Shown piece by piece: positions 33,785 to 43,300 of a stretch of DNA of 64,000 nucleotides. The notes under the pieces were generated by a model. It worked only from the letters and a program-made list of their open reading frames with translations. It made no database searches and was not told the DNA's origin. Every line of letters begins with the position of its first letter. The stretch's first letter is position 1. Both the position numbers and the translations under genes were made by a program. The stretch is from CADEEL01 sp050246475 (GTDB taxonomy: Bacteria; Pseudomonadota; Alphaproteobacteria; Caulobacterales; Aquidulcibacteraceae), in the NCBI GenBank assembly GCA_050246475.1, contig JBFWVZ010000001.1, forward strand, positions 310,001 through 374,000, written 5' to 3'.

Positions 33785-34610
33785 GCGCGAGCGTTTCGCG
33801 CGTTGTGCGTTCGCTTGCTTCGCCGCCATAGGCGACGAAACCGTCGATGGCGAAACGTTGCGCGGCGCGGCCGTATCTCAAAGGCGTTTGATCGTCCGTG
33901 CGCATGACGCCGCCGCCTGCCGCGACCAGCACGGCGTGCCCGGCCGCAGCGTCCCACTCGGAAATTTCGCCGAAACGCGGATAGAGATCGGCGGCGCCTT
34001 CCGCGATCAGACAGAATTTGACGCTTGAGCTCGCGCGCTTCTCTTCGATGGGCGCGATGCGCGCGATAAAGTCGTTGATACGCGGCCCGCCGGAGCGGCG
34101 GCTTGCCGTCACACGCCAGGGCGAAGCGCCCGGCGCCACAGCGATCGGCGCCAACGGCGCCCGCTCTTCATTCGCGCGCGCATCCCACAAGCCCTTGAGC
34201 GCGCGGCCCGGTTCGCCGGCGTAAAGCGCGCTGCGCTCGGGCGCATAGACGACGCCCATCACCGGCGTTGCGTTCTCCACGAGCGCAATGTTGACGGTGA
34301 ATTCGCCATTGCCGCCCTCGACGAAATCGCGCGTGCCGTCCAGCGGATCGACGCAGAAGAAGCGCGCGCCGAGATCGGGAATGCGCCCCGCGGCGGCTTC
34401 TTCCTCCGCCAACACCGGTACGCCCGGCGCGAGCACAGCGAGACCTTTCAAGATGATCGCCTCGGCGCGTGTGTCGGCGATCGTTACGGGAGAACCGTCC
34501 GATTTGGCGATGGCCTCGGGGCCCGCGTCATACACCTCAATGATCGCGCGCCCCGCTTCGATGGCGAGCGCGACTAAATTCTCAAGTGCAGGGCGTTTCC
34601 ACTCATTCAT
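33765..34610 (-). CDS. cysQ: 3'(2'),5'-bisphosphate nucleotidase CysQ
   Basis: A 281-residue member of the inositol-monophosphatase/CysQ family. LAEEEAAAGRIP supplies the metal-binding Glu. FCVDPLDGTRDFVEGNGEF (approximately residues 80-100) is the DPxDGT metal site plus the CysQ-type RDFV continuation, and ISEWDAAAGHAVLVAAGG is the C-terminal WDxAAG motif. It hydrolyses 3'-phosphoadenosine 5'-phosphate from sulfate assimilation. The ATG at 34610 is used, since the 13 upstream codons to 34649 run toward the divergent epimerase promoter. Confidence 0.92.
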   Translation of the reverse strand: MNEWKRPALENLVALAIEAGRAIIEVYDAGPEAIAKSDGSPVTIADTRAEAIILKGLAVLAPGVPVLAEEEAAAGRIPDLGARFFCVDPLDGTRDFVEGGNGEFTVNIALVENATPVMGVVYAPERSALYAGEPGRALKGLWDARANEERAPLAPIAVAPGASPWRVTASRRSGGPRINDFIARIAPIEEKRASSSVKFCLIAEGAADLYPRFGEISEWDAAAGHAVLVAAGGGVMRTDDQTPLRYGRAAQRFAIDGFVAYGGEASERTTRETLALMRTSA

Positions 34611-34700
34611 GCGGCGTGGAGCAATGGGAGAGGCGACCGGCCACGTCAATGGCGCGAAAATTTTTGACCCTGCGGGCGCGCGCCGCTATCAGCGCGCCTC

Positions 34701-35666
34701 ATGTTCCTCGTCACCGGCGCGGCCGGATTCATCGGCTTCCACGTGACGCAGCGGCTCTTGGCCGAGGGGCATGACGTGGCCGGCATCGACAGCGTCAATG
34801 CGTATTACGATCCGGCCTTAAAGCGCACGCGGCTCGCGGTTCTCGGGGAAAACAAGCGCTTTCGCTTCCATGAAGCCGATCTGGCGGAAGAAGGCGCGCT
34901 GGAAGCCGCGCTTACGCCGGGCGAGGCGACGCACATCATCCACTTGGCGGCGCAGGCGGGGGTGCGGCACTCGCTGACGGCGCCGTTCGATTACGAACAC
35001 GCCAACGTCAAAGGGCATCTGCGCGTGCTCGAATACGCGCGGCGCGCGGACAGGCTCGAACACCTTGTCTATGCGTCGTCTTCGTCCGTGTACGGAGATC
35101 GTAGCGACGGGCCCTTCCGCGAGACGGATCGTTGCGACACCCCTGCTTCGCTCTACGCGGCGACGAAGCGCTCCTGCGAGCTGATGAGCGAGACCTATGC
35201 GCGGCTTTTCGGCTTGAAGCAAACGGGCCTGCGGTTCTTCACCGTCTATGGGCCGTATGGCCGGCCCGACATGGCCTATTGGAGCTTCACGCAAAAGGTG
35301 CTCGCGGGTGAGACATTGACGCTCTTCGGAAACGGCGAGCTCGCGCGCGATTTCACTTTCATTGGCGATATGGCCCCGGCGGTGGTCAAAGCGGCGATGA
35401 CGCCGCCCGCGGACGATCCCCCGCACGTCATTGTCAATCTCGGCAATCACCGCCCCCAAACGGTCAACGATCTGGTCGCGGCGGTGGAAAAGGCGACGGG
35501 GCTGAAGGCGAAGACGGAATTCGCGCCCCGCAACGCCGTCGAGGTTTCAGCCACCTACGCCGACATCGCGCGCGCGCAGGCCCGGTTCGGGTTTAATCCG
35601 CAGACGCGGCTCGAAGACGGGGTCGCGCAATTCGTCTCCTGGTATCGTCAGTACACGAACCATTAG
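34701..35666 (+). CDS. NAD-dependent epimerase, UDP-glucuronate 4-epimerase-like
   Basis: A 321-residue extended short-chain dehydrogenase. NAD binding is TGAAGFIGFHVTQRLL. The substrate and catalytic region are HLAAQAGVRHSLTAPFDYE, the catalytic Ser/Tyr/Lys lie in YASSSSVYGD and SLYAATKRSCELM, and TVYGPYGRPDMAYWSFTQKVL is characteristic of UDP-glucuronate epimerases. It would make UDP-galacturonate for polysaccharide or LPS. The family's usual N-terminal membrane spans are absent, as in short bacterial forms. hldE nearby supports an envelope-sugar context. Confidence 0.9.
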   Translation: MFLVTGAAGFIGFHVTQRLLAEGHDVAGIDSVNAYYDPALKRTRLAVLGENKRFRFHEADLAEEGALEAALTPGEATHIIHLAAQAGVRHSLTAPFDYEHANVKGHLRVLEYARRADRLEHLVYASSSSVYGDRSDGPFRETDRCDTPASLYAATKRSCELMSETYARLFGLKQTGLRFFTVYGPYGRPDMAYWSFTQKVLAGETLTLFGNGELARDFTFIGDMAPAVVKAAMTPPADDPPHVIVNLGNHRPQTVNDLVAAVEKATGLKAKTEFAPRNAVEVSATYADIARAQARFGFNPQTRLEDGVAQFVSWYRQYTNH

Positions 35667-35701
35667 CCGTCATCTTGCCGGCTGGAAGCCGGCGCCCCGC
35701 C

Positions 35702-37723
35702 CTAGGTTAGCCGTTCTGGCGTCATCTCATCTAGCTCGCGCAGCCAAGCATCCGCGTTGCCGTCGCTCGGCGCGCGCCAATCGCCGCGCGGGGAGAGTGC
35801 GCCGGCGGGGGAGAGCTTCGGGCCGTTCGGCACGGCGGAGCGCTTGAACTGGCTCAGCGTGAAGAAGCGCTCGAGGAAGACGCGCAGCCATTTGCGGATT
35901 TCTTCGTATGAATAGACATCCTTCCAGGCGCTCCAGGCCAGGAAGAGCGTCTTGGAGGGACGGAAGCCCCACCGCATAATCATGTGCAGGTTGAAATCCT
36001 GCAGCGCGTAAGGGCCGACCTTGTCCTCCGTGCTCTGCAGCTGACCGTCCGTAGGCGGAACAAGCTCAGGCGAGATTTCGGTTTCAACGATGGCGGTGAG
36101 TGTGCGGCTCGTCTCCTCGCCGAAAATGTCTTGCGTGGCGACCCAGCGGATCAAATGCTGGATGAGCGTTTTCGCCGCGCCGGCGTTCACATTGTAATGG
36201 CTCATGTGATCGCCGACGCCGTAGGTCGCCCAGCCGAGCGCGAGTTCGGAAAGATCGCCGGTGCCGACGACGAGGCCGTTTTCCTTGTTGGCGAGGCGGA
36301 AGAGAAAATCCGTGCGCAAGCCTGCCTGCACATTCTCGTAGGTCACGTCATAGACGGGCTCACCCTGCGCTGCGGGGTGATGCAAGTCTTTGAGCAGCTG
36401 CTCAGCCAAGGGAACAATGGAGACCTCGCGCGCATCGACGCCCAAAGCGCGCATCAATTTCCAGGCATTGGACTTGGTGCCTTCGCTCGTCGCGAAGCCG
36501 GGCAGGGTGACGCCGATCACGTCGCTGCGAGGGCGCGCGAGCACATCCATGGCACGCGCGGCGACGATCAAGGCTTGCGTCGAATCCAGGCCGCCGGAGA
36601 CGCCGATGATCGCCTTCCTGGATTTCGTCGCCTCAAGGCGCGTGACAAGGCCTTCGACCTGGATGTTGTAGGCTTCGTAGCAATCCTGGTTGAGCCGCTC
36701 CGGCTCATCCGGAACGAACGGAAAGCGCGGAATGGCGCGCCGCAAGGCGAGCGCCTCGCGCGGCGCCTCGAGCGTGAAGGCGATGGTGCGGAATTGCGCG
36801 AGGCGCGCTTTCTCGCGCGCGATGGAATCGCGGAAGGTGTTGAGGTGGCGGCGCTCCTGCGCGAGCTTCTCGACGTCCACATCCACAGAGAGATAGCCGG
36901 GTTCTTTCGAGAACCGCGCGCTCTCGCCGAGTTTCGTGCCCATCTCGAATGCGACGAGCTGGCCGTCCCAGGCGACGTCGGTGGTGGATTCGCCGTGGCC
37001 GGCGGCGGCGTAGAGATAGGCGCTCGTGGTGCGCATGGCGTGCGCTTCGATGAGGATGTCGCGGTCGCGCGCCTTGCCGATGGTGATGTTCGACGCGGAG
37101 AGGTTGGCGAGGACGGTCGCGCCGGCGAGCGCGCCCCAGGTCGAAGGCGGCGCGGGCGCCCACATATCCTCGCAGATTTCGGCGTGGACGATGAAATCGG
37201 GATGATCGCTTGCGGCGAAGAGCAAGTCAGAGCCGAACGGAACCAATTCTCCGCCTACGGAAATTTCGCGGATCGCGGCGTCGCTGGCGGACGCGAATTG
37301 ACGGCGCTCATAATATTCGCGGTAGGTCGGCAAGAAGGTCTTGGGCGCGACGCCGAGGATTTTCCCGCGATGAATCGCGACGGCGCAATTGTACGTCGCG
37401 CCTCCCGCGCGCAACGGCGCGCCGACAATGAGGAGCGGCATCAATTTTTTTGACTCCTCGCGCAGCAAGGCGAGGGCGGCTTCGGCGGCGTCGAGCACGA
37501 CCTGGCTCTGAATCAGATCGTCGATCGCGTAGCCGGAGAGCGCGAGTTCGGGGGCCACGAAGAGCGCGGCGCGGTCTTCATCCGCCCGCTTGGCCAGCGC
37601 CAGGATGCGGCGGGCGTTCTCGGCTGGGTCCGCCAGGCGCACGAGCGGGGCCGCCGTCGCGGCGCGCACGAAGCCGTGCGCGTAGAGCGATTGGAAGCGC
37701 TGGGCGAGGGGCGCGCGGGCCAT
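35702..37723 (-). CDS. nadE: Glutamine-hydrolysing NAD+ synthase
   Basis: A 673-residue two-domain enzyme. The N-terminal nitrilase-type glutaminase has the Glu in FVAPELALSGY, the Lys in PKTFLPTYREYYERRQF and the Cys in HAEICEDMW. The C-terminal synthetase has the ATP PPi-loop GVSGGLDSTQAL and downstream ELALGWATYGVGDHMSHYN. It makes NAD from deamido-NAD using glutamine as nitrogen donor. The ATG at 37723, with AAGG eight bases upstream, is used rather than the frame start at 37789. Confidence 0.96.
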   Translation of the reverse strand: MARAPLAQRFQSLYAHGFVRAATAAPLVRLADPAENARRILALAKRADEDRAALFVAPELALSGYAIDDLIQSQVVLDAAEAALALLREESKKLMPLLIVGAPLRAGGATYNCAVAIHRGKILGVAPKTFLPTYREYYERRQFASASDAAIREISVGGELVPFGSDLLFAASDHPDFIVHAEICEDMWAPAPPSTWGALAGATVLANLSASNITIGKARDRDILIEAHAMRTTSAYLYAAAGHGESTTDVAWDGQLVAFEMGTKLGESARFSKEPGYLSVDVDVEKLAQERRHLNTFRDSIAREKARLAQFRTIAFTLEAPREALALRRAIPRFPFVPDEPERLNQDCYEAYNIQVEGLVTRLEATKSRKAIIGVSGGLDSTQALIVAARAMDVLARPRSDVIGVTLPGFATSEGTKSNAWKLMRALGVDAREVSIVPLAEQLLKDLHHPAAQGEPVYDVTYENVQAGLRTDFLFRLANKENGLVVGTGDLSELALGWATYGVGDHMSHYNVNAGAAKTLIQHLIRWVATQDIFGEETSRTLTAIVETEISPELVPPTDGQLQSTEDKVGPYALQDFNLHMIMRWGFRPSKTLFLAWSAWKDVYSYEEIRKWLRVFLERFFTLSQFKRSAVPNGPKLSPAGALSPRGDWRAPSDGNADAWLRELDEMTPERLT

Positions 37724-37798
37724 TTGACTAACCTTATGCTCACCGGGAGCATATGTCTGAAAGATAGGCCGCGCCGCGGGCGCGCGCAAGGCGAAGGG

Positions 37799-39262
37799 TT
37801 AAGCGCGCTCTTTGGCTTTTTCGACGAGCGCGGTGGTGGATTGGCCTTCGGTGAGCTTGGCGCGGACGACGCGCCCGCCGTGCGCCTTCACGACGTCGCC
37901 GCCGACGACCTCGTCCTCGGCATAGTCGGCGCCCTTCACCAGCACGTCGGGCCTCAACGCCTCGATAAGCGCAAGGGGCGTGTCTTCCTCAAAGCCCAGC
38001 ACGAGATCGACGCCCTTCAACGCCGCGATCACCGCCGCGCGCGCCTCGAGCGGCTGCATTGGGCGCGACGGGCCTTTCAAGCGGCGCACCGAGGCATCGG
38101 AATTGAGCGCCACGATCAAGCGATCGCACGCTTCCGACGCCTGCGCGATCAGCGACACGTGGCCTGCGTGCAGCAGATCGAAGCAGCCGTTGGTGAACCC
38201 TACGATCAAACCTTCCGCGCGCCATTGATCGCGCAGCGCGATGGCGCGGTCGAGCGGGGAGAGCGGCTGCACTTCAGGCAGCGCGGTTTCGCGGCCCTGC
38301 ATTCTGAGCGCGTCGGCGAGTTCGGCCTGGCTGACGACGGCCGTGCCCAATTTCGCCACGACCACGCCGGCGGCGGCGTTGGCCACGCGCATCGCCTGTT
38401 CGAAGGAAAGGCCCGAGGCCAAGCCCAAAGCGATGCCCGCGACGACGGTGTCGCCCGCGCCGGAGACATCGAACACTTCGCGCGCCTCGGCGGGCAGATG
38501 GATCGGCGCTTCGCCCGCGCGATAGAGCGACATACCTTTTTCCGAGCGGGTGAGCAGGATCGCCGCGCCGCTTTCATCGATCGCTTTCGCGGCGGCGGCT
38601 TCGGCTTCTAAATCCGTTTCGGCGGGCAGGGCGACGGCGGTTTGCAATTCTTTGCGGTTGGGCGTGATGAGCGTCGCGCCGCGATAATCGGCGAGGCGCA
38701 TGCGCTTGGGATCGACGACGCACATCTTCCCGGCGCGCTTGCAGGCGGCGAAGAGGGCGGCAAGCACGGCGTCGGTCAGCACGCCTTTGCCGTAGTCGGA
38801 CGCGACGGCGAGATCGCACGCCGCGATTGTTTCCTCGATTTCTTCGATCAAATGCGCTTCGGCGTCGGCGGCGGCGGGCGCGGCGAATTCGCGGTCGACG
38901 CGCACGATTTGTTGATGGCCGCCCAAATAGCGCGTCTTGGTCACGGTCGGGCGGTCCCGCACCAATTGAAGCCGCGGCTCGACGCCCTTCTGCTCGTCGA
39001 TCAGGCGCACCATGTCGGCGGCGGCGGGATCGTCGCCGATCATGCCGATGAGAAGCGCTTTGCCGCCGAGCGCTGCGATGTTGGCCGCGACATTGGCCGC
39101 GCCGCCCAAGGCGCGGCGCTCGGACTGGACCAGCAGCACCGGCACCGGCGCTTCATCGGAAATGCGCGATACGCGGCAGACGACGTGATGGTCGATCATC
39201 ACGTCGCCGACGACGGCGATTTTCGCGCCCTTGAAGCGCTCGATGAGGGGAGAATCCGCCAT
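37799..39262 (-). CDS. hldE: Bifunctional heptose-7-phosphate kinase / heptose-1-phosphate adenylyltransferase
   Basis: A 487-residue fusion that performs two steps of ADP-heptose synthesis for LPS core. The N-terminal PfkB-type kinase runs to about residue 320 (VVGDVMIDHHVVCRVSRIS, GGAANVAANIAALGGKA, and the catalytic DVSGAGDTVVAGIALG). The C-terminal nucleotidyltransferase starts near residue 345 (VGFTNGCFDLLHAGHVSLI). Both active sites look intact. Confidence 0.96.
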   Translation of the reverse strand: MADSPLIERFKGAKIAVVGDVMIDHHVVCRVSRISDEAPVPVLLVQSERRALGGAANVAANIAALGGKALLIGMIGDDPAAADMVRLIDEQKGVEPRLQLVRDRPTVTKTRYLGGHQQIVRVDREFAAPAAADAEAHLIEEIEETIAACDLAVASDYGKGVLTDAVLAALFAACKRAGKMCVVDPKRMRLADYRGATLITPNRKELQTAVALPAETDLEAEAAAAKAIDESGAAILLTRSEKGMSLYRAGEAPIHLPAEAREVFDVSGAGDTVVAGIALGLASGLSFEQAMRVANAAAGVVVAKLGTAVVSQAELADALRMQGRETALPEVQPLSPLDRAIALRDQWRAEGLIVGFTNGCFDLLHAGHVSLIAQASEACDRLIVALNSDASVRRLKGPSRPMQPLEARAAVIAALKGVDLVLGFEEDTPLALIEALRPDVLVKGADYAEDEVVGGDVVKAHGGRVVRAKLTEGQSTTALVEKAKERA

Positions 39263-39298
39263 GGCTGGCGCGGTCTTTAGCGCGGCGGCGCCCGCGCG

Positions 39299-39547
39299 TC
39301 AGTCGCGTTCTTCTTCGGAGAGATGGTTCTCGACGCGGTCGTCGAAGCCGCGGCGGGCCGAATAGAAGGAGAGCGCCATGAGGCCGGCGCCGAGGCCGAG
39401 CGAGAGCACTGTGCCGAGCGCCAGCGCGATCCAGCCGTGCATGGTGATTTCGGACGCGTAGCGCTCAAACGCGGGCCAGACGCCGAGAAGCGTCGCAACC
39501 AGAATTGCGCCCAGCGCAAGAAGGAGAAGGAGCGCCTTAAAATTCAT
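39299..39547 (-). CDS. Small two-span membrane protein of unknown function
   Basis: An 82-residue protein with two hydrophobic spans (LLLLLALGAILVATLLGVWPAF and WIALALGTVLSLGLGAGLMALS). A charged C-terminal tail follows (RRGFDDRVENHLSEEERD). No motif is recognised. It lies 36 bp upstream of hldE on the same strand and may be cotranscribed with it. Confidence 0.7.
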   Translation of the reverse strand: MNFKALLLLLALGAILVATLLGVWPAFERYASEITMHGWIALALGTVLSLGLGAGLMALSFYSARRGFDDRVENHLSEEERD

Positions 39548-39628
39548 GAGCGGAGAAGCGATGAAGCTCCTCCGCCCATGTCGGCCCGCTCAAGCCCCAG
39601 CGCAAGAGCGAGCTGAGCTATGTGCGGC

Positions 39629-40036
39629 TTAGCCGCAATAGCTCGGCATTTGAACAGGCTGGCCGGCGCCGCGTTCAACCCAGCGGCCGGCCTCGTTGCG
39701 GTAGTGATGGCCGACGCTGATGCGCGCCTCAAAAATCTCGCATGCGACGGCGGCCGCCATATCCTGAACGGAGACGTTGCGCGCCTGCGCGCGCTGCGTA
39801 TAGGCCGCGCGGCGGCGGATGTTCACCTGATCTACGCGGGCGCGCACATCGGCGGGCACGTTGGCGCCCGGCACCAGGCCGACATAGCCGTCAGCCTGTT
39901 CACCGACGAGGCCCTGAGCCTTTGCCGCATCGAGCGCGCCGTCTGCTTGCGCCGTCGCGGGCTGCGCCATGAGAAGGCCGCCGGCGATGAGCGCGGCGCC
40001 GATGCCCAGGCGGAGAGCGGTGTTGATGGAAGCCAT
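39629..40036 (-). CDS. ydbL: YdbL family periplasmic protein
   Basis: A 135-residue exported protein: signal peptide (LRLGIGAALIAGGLLMAQPATA), then the YdbL/DUF1318 core AAKAQGLVGEQADGYVGLV and VNIRRRAAYTQRAQARNVSVQDMAA. It has a unique C-terminal segment with two cysteines (VACEIFEA, PSYCG). In E. coli YdbL is encoded with YdbH and YnbE and modulates their assembly. The same order is seen here, with ynbE 72 bp and ydbH further upstream on the same strand. Confidence 0.88.
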   Translation of the reverse strand: MASINTALRLGIGAALIAGGLLMAQPATAQADGALDAAKAQGLVGEQADGYVGLVPGANVPADVRARVDQVNIRRRAAYTQRAQARNVSVQDMAAAVACEIFEARISVGHHYRNEAGRWVERGAGQPVQMPSYCG

Positions 40037-40108
40037 GGCGCGGTCCTTAAGCCATTAAACGGTGGTCATACTCGGCGGGAAGGGCTGAATCGTGACTGAG
40101 CAGCGCCT

Positions 40109-40294
40109 TCAGAAGAGATCCGGGTTGTTTTGAAGCAAATCCTGCGCATCGCCCTCCAGGCGCACGACCACTTCCTGGCGGATGGTGACGTTGAGATTGA
40201 TCTCGATGGGGCGGTCGGGCGTGGCGTTGACGTTGACGCACGCGCCGAGCGCGAGGTTGGCGCCCAGAAGGGCCGTCAGCAGGGCGTGGCGCAT
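40109..40294 (-). CDS. ynbE: YnbE family outer-membrane lipoprotein
   Basis: A 61-residue lipoprotein: MRHALLTALLGANLALGAC with lipobox ALGAC, followed by the YnbE signature (PDRPIEINLNVTIRQEVVVRL ... DLLQNNPDLF). The E. coli homologue sits in the outer membrane and contacts the end of YdbH to complete a lipid-transport bridge. It lies between ydbH and ydbL, so the whole three-gene unit is conserved. Confidence 0.9.
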   Translation of the reverse strand: MRHALLTALLGANLALGACVNVNATPDRPIEINLNVTIRQEVVVRLEGDAQDLLQNNPDLF

Positions 40295-40318
40295 CCTCGT
40301 TTCTCCAAAAGCGGCCCG

Positions 40319-43300
40319 TTATCCAGGCGGGAGCGCGTCGGGGTCAATGGGCTCGGGCTGTGGGGGCGCCATGTCGGGCGGCAAATCGACCGGCTGGGCG
40401 CGGTTGATGATGGTGGTGGCGTCGGCCAGGCCCGCGGCAGTTTCGGCGAGGCGGCGGAAGGGCGCTGTCACGCGCACATTGAAGCGGAAGGGGATGTCCG
40501 ATCCGCCGAAGGTTGGCACGCCGCCGGGCGTCACCGCGCCCATGTTGAGAGCGGCGTCGTTGCGGCCGGAGAAGACGATGGTGGTGATGACATCGCCCCC
40601 CAGATCGCCATTCAACACGAGAGCGAGATTGTCATAATGAAAGCGCGTCAGCGCATCGAAGGCGAGCCCCGCGACGCCCTCCGCGTTGCGGCCCGCATCG
40701 CCGGTGTAAGCGATCGTGCCGCCGCCCGGGGCGGTGGCGAGCGAGCCGTTTTCGATCAAGGCGGTCGTGGACGTGAGCAGCAGCGGGAACGTGCCTTCGA
40801 CGCGGCCCGTGGCGGTGAGATCGGGCACGTTCAAGCGCTCGAGGAATTGATGCACGTCCACATCGCTCATCGTCAGGATAAAGCGCGTCTCCTCGGCGCC
40901 CAAGGTGAGGGTCGTGGGGCGCACGTCGAGTGCGCCGCCGGCGAAGGGCCAGTGCGCGCCTTCAAGCGAGACACGCCCGTCCGACAGGAGCTGGAACGTG
41001 ATCGTTCCATTCGTCACCTCGATGCCGGGGTTGAGGCGCGCGACATGCAACACCTGGCCCGGCGGGGTGGAGAGGGTGAAAAGATCGTCGAACACGATCT
41101 CGCCGGTCAGCCCTTCGATCAAAGGCAGCGTCGCCGATGAGAGGGAGAGATCGGTGATCGCGACGCGGGCGCGCGCCGTCATGGCCGCGGGCGTCCAGGC
41201 GACGTCGATATCGGCCTCGAGCGGTCCGCGCACGTTTTCGGCGACGCCGCGGGACAATTCGGAAATCATGTAGGGCTGCAAACGCGGATGGAAATTGAGA
41301 TCGCGGATGCGCACCTGCGCCTGGCCGGCCGCGCTCTCCAATTCGTGCGTGGCTTCAAAGACGCCGAGTTGGCGGCGGCCTGCTTCGAGCAACACGTCGC
41401 CGTGCGCCGTCAGGCGCCCGCCGAGGAGGTCGCCCGTCACGTTCTCGACGAGCAGCGGTTCGAAGGCGCGGATATGGTCGTCGCCGGCATCCGGCGGGGC
41501 GCGCTCGGTCAGGCGCATGCGGCCGTCCGCGACATGGAGGAGGGCGTCATTGCCCCGCGGCGCCGCCGTCCAGCGCATGGCGATGCCGCGCATGTTCGCG
41601 GCGATGGCGGGATCGGCGATGTCGCCGTTTTCAAACACGCCTTCGGCGCTCCACGTTCCGTTGGCGGCGACGCTGCGGGCGGTCAAACGCGCACCGTTGA
41701 TCGCGATCATGCGGCCCGGCGCCATCAGCACGTTCATGCGTGGGCTCGTCGCGACCACGTCGAGAATGGTGGCGCTCGCCGTTCCGGAGAAGCGCCCGGC
41801 GATGCGCTCGGCCGCTATGGTGGTGCGTTGCGCCGCATTGCCTTCGAGATGGCCGCCAAGCGAGAGCCTTGCGAGATTGAAGCCGCCGCTCACGCGGTTC
41901 TGTGCGTCGATGGCGAAGAAGGATTCGCCCTCGGGGCAAAGCGAAAGCGCGCCGTTCGACAAATTGAGCCCTGGCAGCGTCAGGCCCGCAAAACGCGCCG
42001 GGATGCAGCCGCGATCCTGCGAAGCGACGCGCACGCCGTCGCCCCAGGCCACGTTCAAATCGAGCGGCGCGGAGAGATCGCGCACGCTGCCCGCGCCAGC
42101 GGGGCCGGAGAGCGTCACGGGGCCAATGAGCCGCAGATTGCCGCGCGCGCCTTCGAAAGAGAGCGAGGCGCGCGCTTCCGGCGCCGCGAGGCGCGCGTTC
42201 AATGCGCGCCAATCGGAGATCACCAATGCACCTTCGGCGATAATCGGCTCGCGTCCGCCGCCGCGAATCTGATCGATCGTCCAGCTCGCATCGGGCAGGC
42301 CGCCGCCGGAAAGCTCTACGCGCGCGGCGCCGGCCATTTGCCCCGTGCCGACATTCCAGAAGAAGGCCGGGCCGTTGACGTTGCGCGGCGCCAAGCGCAC
42401 GCGCGCGCCCGATGCGCCCCGCGCCTCCAGCGTTTCGTTGAGCGCGAGCGAGGAGACGTTCTCCCGGAGCGCATAGATGAAGGGCGCGCGGAAGCGGAAA
42501 TCGGCGAGACCGGCGAGCGCGGCGTTGCGTGCGCCAGTGAAGAGGGGGCCGAGCGGCAAACCGCCCAATTCCGGCCAGGCACGGCGCAGGCCCTCGCGGC
42601 CGCCCGGCGTCATCGAGGCGTGTTGCGATTGAAGCACGCCGGTTAGATCCGCGTCGATGGTTTCGCCGAGGCGCAAGCGCGCTTGGCCTTGGCCTTGCAC
42701 ATTCGCCGCGCGCCAGTCGCGCGTCGAGGCCTGGTCGCTCGTCAGCGTCCAATTGCCTTGGCCGCGCTCGGCGTTCCCGGTGAGCGAGGCCTCCAGGCGT
42801 GCGGCTTCGATGCGCGCATCGCCCACCGCAAGCGCATCCGCGCCAGCGCGGGCGGCGCCGGTCCATTCATTGAAGGCGATGGATGTGGATTGGAGCGCGC
42901 CGGAGAGGCGCGCGGCTCCCGTCAGCGCCTCCATCGTCACGCCCGCGGCGGTCAGTTCCTCCGCGCGCCAATTCGCGGTGAGAGACGCGCGCGTCAGATC
43001 GCTCGGCGCGTCGAGACGCGCGGCGGCGGCCAAGTTTTCGCCCGACGCGCCGTTGCGCGAAAACGCGGCGGCAGTGAAGGTGAGATCGGCGCGCACGCCC
43101 TCGGCGGTCGAGCGCGCGGTCACGTTCAAATTGGCGCCGCGGATAAAGTCATCGCCGGCTTGGCGCGCGGCGTTCTCGACGACGAGACTGCCGACGAAGT
43201 TTTCGCGCAGACGGCCTTCGGTGGTGAACGTCGCCGGCAGCGCGCCGAACGGCGTTTGCACCAATGCCTCGCCGCCGATCACCTCGACGCGCCAGCGGGG